From an uncultured Desulfovibrio sp. (lineage in GTDB: Bacteria; Desulfobacterota; Desulfovibrionia; Desulfovibrionales; Desulfovibrionaceae), in contig NZ_CAJUBO010000002.1 in the NCBI RefSeq assembly GCF_910584445.1, forward strand, positions 19,286 through 83,285: DNA of 64,000 nt. The letters run 5' to 3'. How positions within the stretch are numbered: position 1 is the stretch's first letter; each line of letters starts with the position of its first letter. A model generated the notes under the pieces. It did no database searches and had not been told where the DNA came from. It was given only the letters and a program-made list of their open reading frames with translations. The position numbers and the translations under genes are program-made. Below, piece after piece: positions 16,153 through 23,907 of the stretch.

Positions 16153-17021
16153 ATGCTGCCCCCGGACACATCCAGCAGCGGATTCAGATTTCGCGCATCG
16201 GCGATGCCCATGCAGCGCTGGAGCGTGGGCATGCTCATGCCGGACCGCAACTGCCAGTCCGCGAACACATAGCGCAGGTCGCGGATGCTCAGGTCTTCCA
16301 GACCCAGTTCCGCGCGCAGTTCTTTCCAGAACAGAAAAATATCCGAGACAGGCTTCGCCATGTCCCTGCCCGGGAAGATCCACGGGGAGCCCTCCTGCCG
16401 GGGAATGGCCCGGAAGATTTCCACCGCCTCGGGCGACAGCCATATCCTGCGCCAGGTTGCCGCTCCCGTTCGGGGCGCGAGCAGCAGATTTTCCTCCAGA
16501 AAAAGATTTTCCCACCGGGCGGTGAGAATCTCGCTCTTGCGCGCGCCCGTGAGCAGGAGCAGGGCGAGTGCCTTGGCTTCCCGCCTCCCGCTTCTGCTCA
16601 GAACATCCAGCAGGAAAGCGAGATGCTCTCTGTCCAGCGAAGGCCAGCGCGTCTTTGCCACTCGCGCACAGCGTATCTGTCGGGTGGGCGCTGCCGTCAG
16701 CAGGCTCCTTTCCACGGCCAGATCGAAAATGCCCTTGAGCACATGGAAACGTCGGTTCCGCGTCGCGGGGGCGCAGTTCTGCCGTTCCAGTTTTGTGAGC
16801 CAGCGCTGCACATCCGCCTCGAGTATGTCGTCAAGGGATTTGTGGCCGAACACAGGCAGGATGTGATTTTTGGCAATGCTCTCGTCCAGCTTCCAGCTCG
16901 CCTTGCGCGTCCTGATGTGCGGCAGCCATGCGGCGCTGACGAACTCCGCCAGCGAGGGCGGCCCTTGCCTGTGCCGGCATGCGGCTGTGAGGAGGCTGGC
17001 GTCGTTTTGCGAAGGCGTCAT
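16149..17021 (-). CDS. Catalytically degenerate tyrosine recombinase/integrase
   Basis: 290 residues from the ATG at 17021. Residues about 25-110 are a SAM-like core-binding domain (ILPVFGHKSLDDILEADVQRWL, RNRRFHVLKGIFDLAVE), followed by an integrase-like catalytic domain. Box I arginine is present in LLLTGARKSEIL, and the box II arginine in IRDLRYVFADWQ, but the usual H of HDLR is R, the later GH is GI (RCMGIADAR), and the protein ends LNPLLDVSGGSI with no catalytic Tyr. No frameshift or stop disrupts it, so it may be kept as a DNA-binding protein. It is first in the glycan operon, behind a strong promoter flanked by repeated sites, and is coupled to the GT2 gene by an ATGA overlap. Confidence 0.75.
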   Translation of the reverse strand: MTPSQNDASLLTAACRHRQGPPSLAEFVSAAWLPHIRTRKASWKLDESIAKNHILPVFGHKSLDDILEADVQRWLTKLERQNCAPATRNRRFHVLKGIFDLAVERSLLTAAPTRQIRCARVAKTRWPSLDREHLAFLLDVLSRSGRREAKALALLLLTGARKSEILTARWENLFLEENLLLAPRTGAATWRRIWLSPEAVEIFRAIPRQEGSPWIFPGRDMAKPVSDIFLFWKELRAELGLEDLSIRDLRYVFADWQLRSGMSMPTLQRCMGIADARNLNPLLDVSGGSI

Positions 17022-17039
17022 GGATATTCCCAGTTGAAC

Positions 17040-17063
17040 TGTCAGATGTACTGATAATGAATA
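17040..17063. promoter_or_regulatory. Repeated site A, operator-like, at the recombinase promoter
   Basis: TGTCAG-ATGTA-CTGATAATGAATA. The dyad TCAG-N5-CTGA lies directly at the expected transcription start of the minus-strand promoter. The same element recurs at 17199-17222 with the 5-bp core replaced by its reverse complement. Confidence 0.5.
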
Positions 17064-17070
17064 CGTGGAT

Positions 17071-17099
17071 TTCTTAGTCCATCCCCATCCGTATGTCAA
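17071..17099 (-). promoter_or_regulatory. Sigma-70 promoter of the recombinase/glycan operon
   Basis: On the minus strand TTGACA (17099-17094), a 17-nt spacer and TAAGAA (17076-17071) precede the recombinase start by about 50 nt. Confidence 0.65.
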
Positions 17100-17198
17100 G
17101 TTTTTTCCTCATTCCCTTTCCAGAGCGGATGCCCATAGTGATCATGTTTTTAATGTTCTGAATTAATTATTATTTTATTCAAGCTATTCAATTGGAAT

Positions 17199-17222
17199 TG
17201 TCAGTACATCTGATAATGAATA
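17199..17222. promoter_or_regulatory. Repeated site B, core inverted relative to site A
   Basis: TGTCAG-TACAT-CTGATAATGAATA, 159 bp from site A. Flanks are in direct orientation while the central 11 bp (CAGTACATCTG) is the exact reverse complement of that in site A. Confidence 0.5.
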
Positions 17223-17776
17223 GAAGGTTTTCTCCTTTATTCCCAGCAGGTTATCATCAGGATATCCTGTTTCTCCGTTCCACTTGCCATGGAGCGAGCA
17301 CGCCTTGGGGTGCGGTGTTGCAGCGGTACCGACGAGGGAATGCCGGGCGCCCAGAGGCAGTGTTTTCAACTGCGCGTTCTGTCCGGCATTCCTGGTGAAC
17401 GTTTGGATCGGTTTCGATGTGGGGCTGATATTTGCTGTTCCACTCTTCCGCGCCATGCCGCTGATGTGCCACACGCCCTGCGTCTGGACTCCATCCGCTT
17501 GCCATCGTTCGGCCTTTGGCACAGGCCGGGCTGTGCCTGTACGGTCCTCGCCAGTTGGCGGTGGCGCCTTGCCGCACAGATCGATCCTGGCCTGTGCCCA
17601 TTCCGGCGCATCGGGAATCCCGCTTGCCGGCAGACGGAAAGGGCGATGCCGCTTCCGCTGGTCTCCGCAGCATGGCCGCAGTTTCCGGGCGCCGTGTTCG
17701 TTCCCGCGTTGACTTGACAGGACGAGGCGGATAAACTGCACCTCTTTTCAGCGCATGCTGCGGCAAGGAGAAGCTC
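17223..17776. other. Gene-free stretch between glycan operon and purQ
   Basis: About 550 bases with open frames on both strands but no recognisable protein, unusual composition of each translated frame (rich in R, P, C, H, W) and no start with a good ribosome site. Probably intergenic or a decayed gene. Confidence 0.4.
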
Positions 17777-18583
17777 ATGGCGTCCGTCAATACCCTGGTC
17801 ATTACCGGCTACGGCACCAATTCGCATCTTGAAACCGCGCACACCGCGCGGCTGGCGGGTTCGGACAGGGCGGATGTGGTGCATTTCTCCGCGCTTCTTT
17901 CCGGTGAATGCCGCCTTGCGGACTATAATTTCCTTATTTTCCCCGGCGGCTTCCTTGACGGGGACGATCTGGGCGCGGCACAGACGGCCGCCATGCGCTG
18001 GCGCTGTCTTGCGGACGCGGCGGGGACGCCGTTGCTCACGAGCCTTGGAGGATTTCTTGACGCCGGTGGCCTTGTGCTCGGCATCTGCAACGGGTTCCAG
18101 CTCCTCGTCAAGCTCGGCGTGCTTCCCGCGCTGGGCGGCGCCCGCTTTGAACGCCAGGCCTCGCTCGGGCACAATGATTCCGCGCGGTTTGAAGACCGTT
18201 GGGTGCGGCTTGTGCCCAACCAGAAAAGCCCGTGCGTGTTCACGCGCGGCCTTTCCACCCTTGCCATGCCGGTGCGTCATGGCGAAGGCAAGCTCGTCTG
18301 CCGTGATGCTGCCTGCCTGGAGCGCATTGCGGAAGAAAACCTGATCGCGTTGCAGTATGCCGACCAGGACGACAGGCCCACTCAGGAGTATCCGTATAAT
18401 CCCAACGGTTCCCCGCTGGCCGTGGCCGGGCTTACCGATCCCACGGGGCATGTTCTGGGGCTTATGCCGCACCCCGAGGCATTTCATCACGTCACCAACC
18501 ACCCCGGCTGGACGCGTGGCGAGCTGGACCCTCCGGGCACCCTGCTTTTCGTCAATGCCGTGCGCCATCTTCGGGCGCAATAG
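17777..18583 (+). CDS. purQ: Phosphoribosylformylglycinamidine synthase, glutaminase subunit
   Basis: 268 residues with AAGGAG 7 nt upstream of the ATG. Class I glutamine amidotransferase features: IFPGGFLDGDDLG, the nucleophile elbow VLGICNGFQLLVKLG, VRHGEGKL and the C-terminal LMPHPEAFH (His/Glu of the triad). The GFxxGD and PHPE motifs point to the PurQ/PurL amidotransferase domain, which supplies ammonia to FGAM synthase in purine synthesis. It is longer than PurQ of Bacillus (about 227 aa) and nearer to the C-terminal domain of large PurL enzymes. No partner purS/purL is nearby. First gene of a plus-strand run with the Nif3-like gene. Confidence 0.88.
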   Translation: MASVNTLVITGYGTNSHLETAHTARLAGSDRADVVHFSALLSGECRLADYNFLIFPGGFLDGDDLGAAQTAAMRWRCLADAAGTPLLTSLGGFLDAGGLVLGICNGFQLLVKLGVLPALGGARFERQASLGHNDSARFEDRWVRLVPNQKSPCVFTRGLSTLAMPVRHGEGKLVCRDAACLERIAEENLIALQYADQDDRPTQEYPYNPNGSPLAVAGLTDPTGHVLGLMPHPEAFHHVTNHPGWTRGELDPPGTLLFVNAVRHLRAQ

Positions 18584-18613
18584 ACGCGTCCGGCCGTCTG
18601 TTTCAGGAGCCGC

Positions 18614-19432
18614 ATGCAACTCGCCGAACTTTTTGCAGGCATAGAGGGCATCGCCAGGCCCGGGACCGCCGCGTCCTGGGACAGGTCGGGCCTTCAGGTG
18701 GCCTCTTTCAGGGATGAGGTCACACGCCTGGCCGTCTGTCTCGACCCGACGCCGGATTCCGTGCGCCGGGCGCTTGGTGCGGGCGCGGACTGCATCCTGA
18801 GCCATCATCCGCTTTCGCTTGCGCCGGACCTGCCGCGCCGTCTGGATGCCTACCACGAGGTATTGCGCCTTCTGCTCGGGGCGGACGTGCCCCTCTATGC
18901 GGCGCATACCACGCTGGATGTCAATGCCTCCGGGCCGGCCGCGTGGCTCGCGGACGAGCTGCGTCTCCGGAATCGCGCCGTGCTCGAGACCGTGGCCCCC
19001 GCCGCCAGGCCCGATGCCCTTCCTTCCGGCTATGGCCTGGCGGGAGATCTCCCGGAGCCTGTGGGCTTTGCGGAACTGGATGCCCGGCTCTCGCGCCTGC
19101 TTGCGTTTCCGGGGGGCACCGTCTGCGGTCCCGTACCGGAGATGGTGGCGCGCGTTGCCTACTGCACCGGGTCAGGCTCATCCCTCTGGCGCGAGGCGCT
19201 GGCCGCCGGGGCGCAGCTTTTCATTACCGGAGACGTCAAGTATCATACCGCGCTGGAGACCCGGATCGCCATGCTCGATGTGGGTCACCACAGCCTGGAA
19301 GAAGAAATGATGCGCCGCATGAGCCAGGTGCTCGCGGCCATGTTTGCCGGGGTGGAGGTCATTTTTGTGGCTTCGTCGTCGCCCCTGCGCCCGCGTTGCG
19401 CGTTCGGTGACGCCCAAACGCCGGTTTTGTGA
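18614..19432 (+). CDS. Nif3-like dinuclear metal-centre protein
   Basis: 272 residues. The family's metal ligands are visible in CILSHHPLSL (paired His), YAAHTTLDVN (His and Asp) and the late VGHHSLEE. ITGDVKYHT is the conserved GD-x-K-x-H motif before it. Family members (Nif3/YbgI, also annotated GTP cyclohydrolase 1 type 2) form hexameric rings with two metals per subunit; the cellular role is not firmly known. The gene follows purQ by 30 nt and precedes the zinc-ribbon coiled-coil gene by 15 nt, an order common in Desulfovibrio-type genomes, so the three are likely one transcript. Confidence 0.9.
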   Translation: MQLAELFAGIEGIARPGTAASWDRSGLQVASFRDEVTRLAVCLDPTPDSVRRALGAGADCILSHHPLSLAPDLPRRLDAYHEVLRLLLGADVPLYAAHTTLDVNASGPAAWLADELRLRNRAVLETVAPAARPDALPSGYGLAGDLPEPVGFAELDARLSRLLAFPGGTVCGPVPEMVARVAYCTGSGSSLWREALAAGAQLFITGDVKYHTALETRIAMLDVGHHSLEEEMMRRMSQVLAAMFAGVEVIFVASSSPLRPRCAFGDAQTPVL

Positions 19433-19447
19433 GAGAGGAGGAACGCC

Positions 19448-20248
19448 ATGAGCGATGCCGTGTATCTGGACCAGATTCAGCAACTTGTCGAACTCCAGAA
19501 AGTGGACGACGAAATTTTTGCCGTGCGGCAGGAGCTGGAAGCCGCCCCCCGGCAGTTGGAAGACCTGGAGCGGCGTTTTGCCGCTGTGGAAGCGCGGCGG
19601 ACGCGTGTGCTGGACAAGCTTTCCCATCTGCAGGAGCAGAAGAAACGTCTCTCGCTGGAGATCGACGACGATTCCGCCAGGATCAAGAAGAGCAAGAACA
19701 AGCTCATGCAGGTGGAAAATACGCGCGAATATCATGCCATGATGCGCGAAATGGACAGCATGGAAAAGATCAACCGCACCCGCGAGGAAGAAAAGCTTAC
19801 TCTTCTGGAGGAATTGCAGCTTCAGGAGACCACGCTTGCGGAGTGCGAACAGGAACATGGCGCGCTGAAGGCCGAGCTTGATGCCGCCCGGGCCGGTCTG
19901 GACGCCAGGCTGGCGCAGGCCCGCGAGGAACTCGACAGCCTGAACAAAAAACGCGTGACCGTGGGCAAGGCCATCCCGCGCCCCGTGTTCATGCGCTATG
20001 AGTTCATCCGCAAGCGTCTGGAGCATCCCGTCATCGTGGCCGTGCGCGAGGGCGTGTGCTCCGGCTGCAACATTGCGGTGCCTCCGCAGGCGTTCATCGA
20101 TCTTCAGCGTGGTCAGCAGATCCTGAGCTGTCCCAACTGTCAGCGTCTGATTTTCTGGTGCGAGCACTTTGCAGGGGAGCAGCCCGCAGCCGCGGCGCCT
20201 GCGAAGGAGTCCCCCACCGAAACTCCGGGCGAAGTCCCGGCCTTGTAG
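19448..20248 (+). CDS. Coiled-coil C4-type zinc-ribbon protein
   Basis: 266 residues. Residues 10-175 are a long heptad-rich coiled coil (for example KLSHLQEQKKRLSLEIDDD and MEKINRTREEEKLTLLEEL); the C-terminal part holds a zinc ribbon with CSGCNIAVPPQ and, 20 residues on, CPNCQRLIFWCE. This is the widespread zf-RING_7/CdsZ-like family, usually next to a Nif3-like gene as here. Function is poorly defined; links to secretion chaperoning and nucleic acid binding have been proposed for relatives. Ends 48 nt before the RNase P RNA gene. Confidence 0.88.
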   Translation: MSDAVYLDQIQQLVELQKVDDEIFAVRQELEAAPRQLEDLERRFAAVEARRTRVLDKLSHLQEQKKRLSLEIDDDSARIKKSKNKLMQVENTREYHAMMREMDSMEKINRTREEEKLTLLEELQLQETTLAECEQEHGALKAELDAARAGLDARLAQAREELDSLNKKRVTVGKAIPRPVFMRYEFIRKRLEHPVIVAVREGVCSGCNIAVPPQAFIDLQRGQQILSCPNCQRLIFWCEHFAGEQPAAAAPAKESPTETPGEVPAL

Positions 20249-20296
20249 CGGGAAGGGCGCAGCGGCCACGCCCTTCAGGACAGATCGGGCCGCGCA

Positions 20297-20668
20297 CGGG
20301 AGGCGGACAGACCGTCGCTGCGGGCGAAGAGCGTCATGCGCTTCGCCCGGGGAGGAAAGTCCGGGCTCCACAGGGCAGGACGCTGGGCAATACCCAGGGG
20401 GGGCGACCCTCGGACAGCGCCACAGAAAGCAAACCGCCACGCCTTGCGTGGTAAGGGTGAAACGGTGGGGCAAGAGCCCACCAGATGCCGTGGTGACGCG
20501 GCATGCTCGGCATACCCCGTCCGGAGCAAGACCAAATAGGGAAGGAGGCCGGCCCGGCCCATGCCTTCCGGGTAGGTTGCTTGAGGGCGTGAGCGATCAC
20601 GCTCCTAGAGGAATGACGGTCACTGCGCCTGCGCGCAGGACAGAACCCGGCTTATCGTCCGGCTCCCG
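20297..20668 (+). ncRNA. rnpB: RNase P RNA, bacterial class A
   Basis: About 372 nt. The 5' end CGGGAG pairs with CTCCCG at the 3' end as P1. The core signatures are present: GAGGAAAGTCCGGGCTCC at about 20353, ACAGAAAGCAAACCGCC, GTAAGGGTGAAACGGTG, and the 3' GAATGACGGTCACTG plus ACAGAACCCGGCTTA. It is the catalytic subunit that matures tRNA 5' ends. The extreme 3' end abuts the ispDF start. Confidence 0.96.
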
Positions 20669-20676
20669 TGCGTTCT

Positions 20677-21921
20677 ATGGTTTTCACCGCCGCCCAGTGT
20701 TGCCCGTCCCGGACCCCGGGGGAGGAACTCCCCTGGGCCATCCTTCTGGCCGCCGGCAGCGGCAGCCGCCTCGCGGCAGCGCTTCAGGGTGGCGCCAAGC
20801 AGTTTCTGCTCTGGGAGGGGGCGCCCCTCTACTGGCGTTCGGCTCAGGTGCTGAGCCAAAGCGCCGTTGTTGGCGGCATTGTCTTTGTCTTCCCCGAAGA
20901 TTGCCGCCATGCGGAGGCGGAACGCCTCGCCGGGCTTGTGGCCCGCGATGATCCCGGCATTCCCTGGTGCGTGGTTTCGGGCGGACCGTTGCGGCAGGAT
21001 TCCGTGCGTCTGGGATTGGCCGCCGTGCCCGCGGCGGTCCGGCATGTGCTTGTCCATGACGCGGCCCGGCCCTTTCTGACGGCCGCGCTGGTGCGCCGCG
21101 TGTGTGCCGGGCTTGGGGATGGCTACCCCGCGGTGATCCCCGGGCTGCCGGTGAAGGATACCATCAAGCTGGTCGATGCGGCCGCGCCGGAACTGGTCGT
21201 TCGGACACCGGCGCGCGAGTGTCTGCGGGCGGTGCAGACGCCGCAGGGCTTTGACGCCGCCCTTTTGCGCGCTGCACATGCCCGGGCGTGCGCGGACGGC
21301 ATGCGGGCGACCGACGATGCCGCCCTCATGGAAGCCATGGGGCATCCGGTGCGTATCATCCCCGGAGAGGCGGACAACGTGAAGATCACCACACCGGAAG
21401 ACCTTGCCCTGCTCCGCGCGCCGGCGTCCGCTCCGCTTCCCTGCACGGGGCTGGGCTATGATGTGCACCGGTACGGGAACGGGCGGCCGCTCCGGCTGGG
21501 CGGCGTGGAGATTCCCGGCGCGCCCGGCGTGCTGGCCCATTCGGATGGGGACGTCCTGTTGCATGCGCTCATGGACGCCATCCTCGGCTGCGCGGCCCTG
21601 GGGGATATCGGGCAGCATTTCCCGGACAGTGACCCGGCACTGGAAGGCATTTCTTCGGCGCTCCTGCTGGATCGCGTTCTGGAGCTGGCGACCGGGGCGG
21701 GGGTCCGCATCTGCCATGCGGATCTGACCATCGTGGCGCAACAGCCGCGCCTTGCGCCCTGGCGCGCGGAGATCCGCGCCAATGTGGCTACGCTCCTGGG
21801 GCTTGCCAGGGAGCATGTCAACCTCAAGGCCACCACTGAGGAAGGACTCGGCTTTACCGGCCGGGGGGAAGGGATCAAGGCCTGTGCCGTGGTGAGTGCG
21901 CTCCGGAACGCCGGGGCCTGA
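20677..21921 (+). CDS. ispDF: Bifunctional IspD/IspF
   Basis: 414 residues from the ATG at 20677 (a GTG 9 nt earlier would overlap the RNase P P1 helix). Residues 20-245 are IspD (MEP cytidylyltransferase): ILLAAGSGSRL, VLVHDAARPFL, KDTIK, AVQTPQGFD and DDAALMEAMG. Residues 255-414 are IspF (MECDP synthase): GLGYDVHRYG and LAHSDGDVLLHALMDAILG supply the zinc ligands D-x-H and H, DIGQHFPD, and the C-terminal KATTEEGLGFTGRGEGI binds the CMP moiety. The fusion carries out two non-consecutive steps of the MEP isoprenoid pathway and is known in alpha-, epsilon- and some deltaproteobacteria. Confidence 0.95.
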   Translation: MVFTAAQCCPSRTPGEELPWAILLAAGSGSRLAAALQGGAKQFLLWEGAPLYWRSAQVLSQSAVVGGIVFVFPEDCRHAEAERLAGLVARDDPGIPWCVVSGGPLRQDSVRLGLAAVPAAVRHVLVHDAARPFLTAALVRRVCAGLGDGYPAVIPGLPVKDTIKLVDAAAPELVVRTPARECLRAVQTPQGFDAALLRAAHARACADGMRATDDAALMEAMGHPVRIIPGEADNVKITTPEDLALLRAPASAPLPCTGLGYDVHRYGNGRPLRLGGVEIPGAPGVLAHSDGDVLLHALMDAILGCAALGDIGQHFPDSDPALEGISSALLLDRVLELATGAGVRICHADLTIVAQQPRLAPWRAEIRANVATLLGLAREHVNLKATTEEGLGFTGRGEGIKACAVVSALRNAGA

Positions 21922-21962
21922 ATGTCCCGCGGGGCCGGATGCGGCCCGCGAAGGATGGAAGC

Positions 21963-23711
21963 ATGAATACAGACGTTATGCGCCCCTGGCTTGAGCATTA
22001 TGAGGATTTTGTGCCCCGCGAGGTCAGGCCCTGGGACAGGCCCCTTTATGCCATGCTCGATGATGCGGCGGAAAAGTATCCGCAGCGGCTGGCCGTGGTT
22101 TTTCAGAATACGCGCATCACCTACAAGGCGTTGCGCGAAAAGGCCGAAGTGTTCGCCGGCGCCCTGCGCCGCGCCGGGGTCAGGCCCGGGGAGCGCGTCG
22201 CCGTCATGCTGCCCAACCTGCCGCAGACGGTCATTGCCTTCTGGGGCGTGCTCAAGGCCGGGGCAGTGGCTGTGATGACCAACCCGCTCTATATGGAGAA
22301 GGAGCTTGTCCAGAACCTGAGCGACGCGGGCGCGAGCCACATGGTGCTGCTGGATCTGCTCTGGCCGCGCGTGGCCGCCCTGCGCGAGCGGCTGCCCATC
22401 CGCAATTTTATTGTCACGGGCATTGCCGACGCGCTTTCCTTTCCGCTCAATCTGTTCTACCGCCTGAGGCAGCGGCGCAATCAGCCGGCCGTGCCCCGGA
22501 ATGACAGCGCGGTGCATTTCTGGAAGACCTTTTGCAGGGGGGCGCAACGGCATTCCGAGCCGGTGGCCTCACCGAAGGACGATCTTGTCCTTCTTCAGTA
22601 CACGGGGGGAACCACGGGCATTTCCAAGGGCGTGGAGCTTACCCACGCCAATATCGGCACCAATTGCCGCCAGGTGCTGGACATCATCAACGTCACGGCC
22701 AGCGAGCACCATACCTTCATTTCCCTGATGCCGTTCTTCCATGTCTATGGCCTGACAATCTGCATGATAATCCCGGTCTATCTTGCGTCCACGATCCTGC
22801 CGCTCCCCCGGTATGTGCCGCAGGATGTGCTCAAGCTTATTGCGAAATACAAGCCTACGGTTTTTCCTGGCGCGCCCTCTGTCTATATGTCCCTGCTCCA
22901 GCAGAAGGAACTTGCCCGTTACGACCTGCACTGCATCAGGATCTGCGTTTCCGGTTCCGCGCCGCTGCCGCGCGATGTCTTTCTCCGTTTTCAGGAGGTC
23001 ACGGGGGCGTCCATTCTGGAAGGGTACGGACTCACCGAAGCCTCCCCCATCACCCATTGCAATCCTCTGGGCCAGGAGGGGCAGCGGGCCAATTCCATCG
23101 GCATGCCCATTCCCGGCACGGATGCCCGCATTGTGGACATGGAGGGCGGCGCGCTTTCCCTGCCGCCCGGCAAGCTGGGCGAACTGGTGGTCCGGGGTCC
23201 GCAGGTCATGAAGGGCTACTGGCGCAGGCCCGACGAAACCGCCAACGCGCTTCGCAATGGCTGGCTCTATACCGGCGACCTGGCTACCATGGATGAGGAC
23301 GGCTATTTCTACATCGTGGACCGCAAGAAGGATATGGTCATTGTCGGCGGCTACAATGTCTATCCCCGCGAGGTGGACGAGGTTTTGCTGGCGCATCCCA
23401 AGGTCGCCGATGCGGTGACGGTGGGCATCAGCGACGGCATACGCGGCGAGACGCTCAAGGCATATGTGGTGCCCCAGCCGGGCGAGACCATGGGCAAGGC
23501 CGATGTCGTCGGATGGTGCCGCGCCCGCCTTGCTTCCTACAAGGTGCCGCGTCTTGTGGAATTTCGGGAAGAGCTGCCCAAGACCATTGTCGGCAAGGTG
23601 CTGCGCCGGGCGCTGCGCGAAGAGGAAGAGGCCAAGCGCAAGGGGGGCCGGGCTGTCGCCGCCGATGCTCCGCAGGCCGAGACGGCGTCTTCGGACGACC
23701 ACAGGGCGTGA
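21963..23711 (+). CDS. fadD: Long-chain acyl-CoA synthetase
   Basis: 582 residues from the ATG at 21963, with AAGGAT upstream. ANL-superfamily motifs are complete: LLQYTGGTTGISKGVELTH (A3 loop), LEGYGLTEASP (A5), LYTGDLATMDEDGYFYIVDR (A7-A8 hinge) and PKTIVGKVLRR (A10 catalytic Lys). The overall sequence fits medium/long-chain fatty acid:CoA ligase, made membrane-associated by a hydrophobic patch near residue 160 (LSFPLNLFYRL). It activates fatty acids for lipid recycling or degradation. The last 25 residues are low-complexity and charged. It faces the lysC unit tail to tail. Confidence 0.9.
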   Translation: MNTDVMRPWLEHYEDFVPREVRPWDRPLYAMLDDAAEKYPQRLAVVFQNTRITYKALREKAEVFAGALRRAGVRPGERVAVMLPNLPQTVIAFWGVLKAGAVAVMTNPLYMEKELVQNLSDAGASHMVLLDLLWPRVAALRERLPIRNFIVTGIADALSFPLNLFYRLRQRRNQPAVPRNDSAVHFWKTFCRGAQRHSEPVASPKDDLVLLQYTGGTTGISKGVELTHANIGTNCRQVLDIINVTASEHHTFISLMPFFHVYGLTICMIIPVYLASTILPLPRYVPQDVLKLIAKYKPTVFPGAPSVYMSLLQQKELARYDLHCIRICVSGSAPLPRDVFLRFQEVTGASILEGYGLTEASPITHCNPLGQEGQRANSIGMPIPGTDARIVDMEGGALSLPPGKLGELVVRGPQVMKGYWRRPDETANALRNGWLYTGDLATMDEDGYFYIVDRKKDMVIVGGYNVYPREVDEVLLAHPKVADAVTVGISDGIRGETLKAYVVPQPGETMGKADVVGWCRARLASYKVPRLVEFREELPKTIVGKVLRRALREEEEAKRKGGRAVAADAPQAETASSDDHRA

Positions 23712-23769
23712 ACGGACCCGCATACTGTCGGGGCGAAGCGCCGGTTTTTCAAAAGGCTCCTGGGGGACC

Positions 23770-23898
23770 TCAGAAGGCGGACGGGTCCACGATGGAAAGC
23801 AGGCGGGAGCAGGCGCCCAGCGCAAACGGCGCGGCAAGGGCGAGCCACGCCGCAAGCAGACGTTTGAGGGATGCGCGCGACCGCGCGGGAACATCCAT
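23770..23898 (-). CDS. Small lipoprotein (42 aa) downstream of lysC
   Basis: A 42-residue frame from the ATG at 23898, 9 nt after the lysC stop. It has a basic N-terminus (MDVPARSRASLKRL), a hydrophobic core (LAAWLALAAPFAL) and the lipobox LGAC, leaving a mature lipopeptide of only 14 residues (CSRLLSIVDPSAF). It would be an outer- or inner-membrane lipopeptide. No family known to me; tiny lipopeptides following amino acid genes (cf. LptM-like peptides) exist. Missed by most gene callers because of size. Confidence 0.5.
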   Translation of the reverse strand: MDVPARSRASLKRLLAAWLALAAPFALGACSRLLSIVDPSAF

Positions 23899-23907
23899 GG
23901 GCGGCGC

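Noticed and set aside
2740..17100. A right-hand copy of the tRNA-Leu 3' end bounding the glycan island
   Set aside because: No repeat of the T-arm/acceptor sequence was found by eye.
17040..17222. A phase-variable invertible promoter between sites A and B
   Set aside because: Flanks of the cores are in direct, not inverted, orientation and the neighbouring recombinase lacks its Tyr; kept as a weaker alternative in the findings.
17366..18907. 513-codon minus-strand open frame opposite purQ
   Set aside because: Shadow of purQ; improbable amino acid composition.
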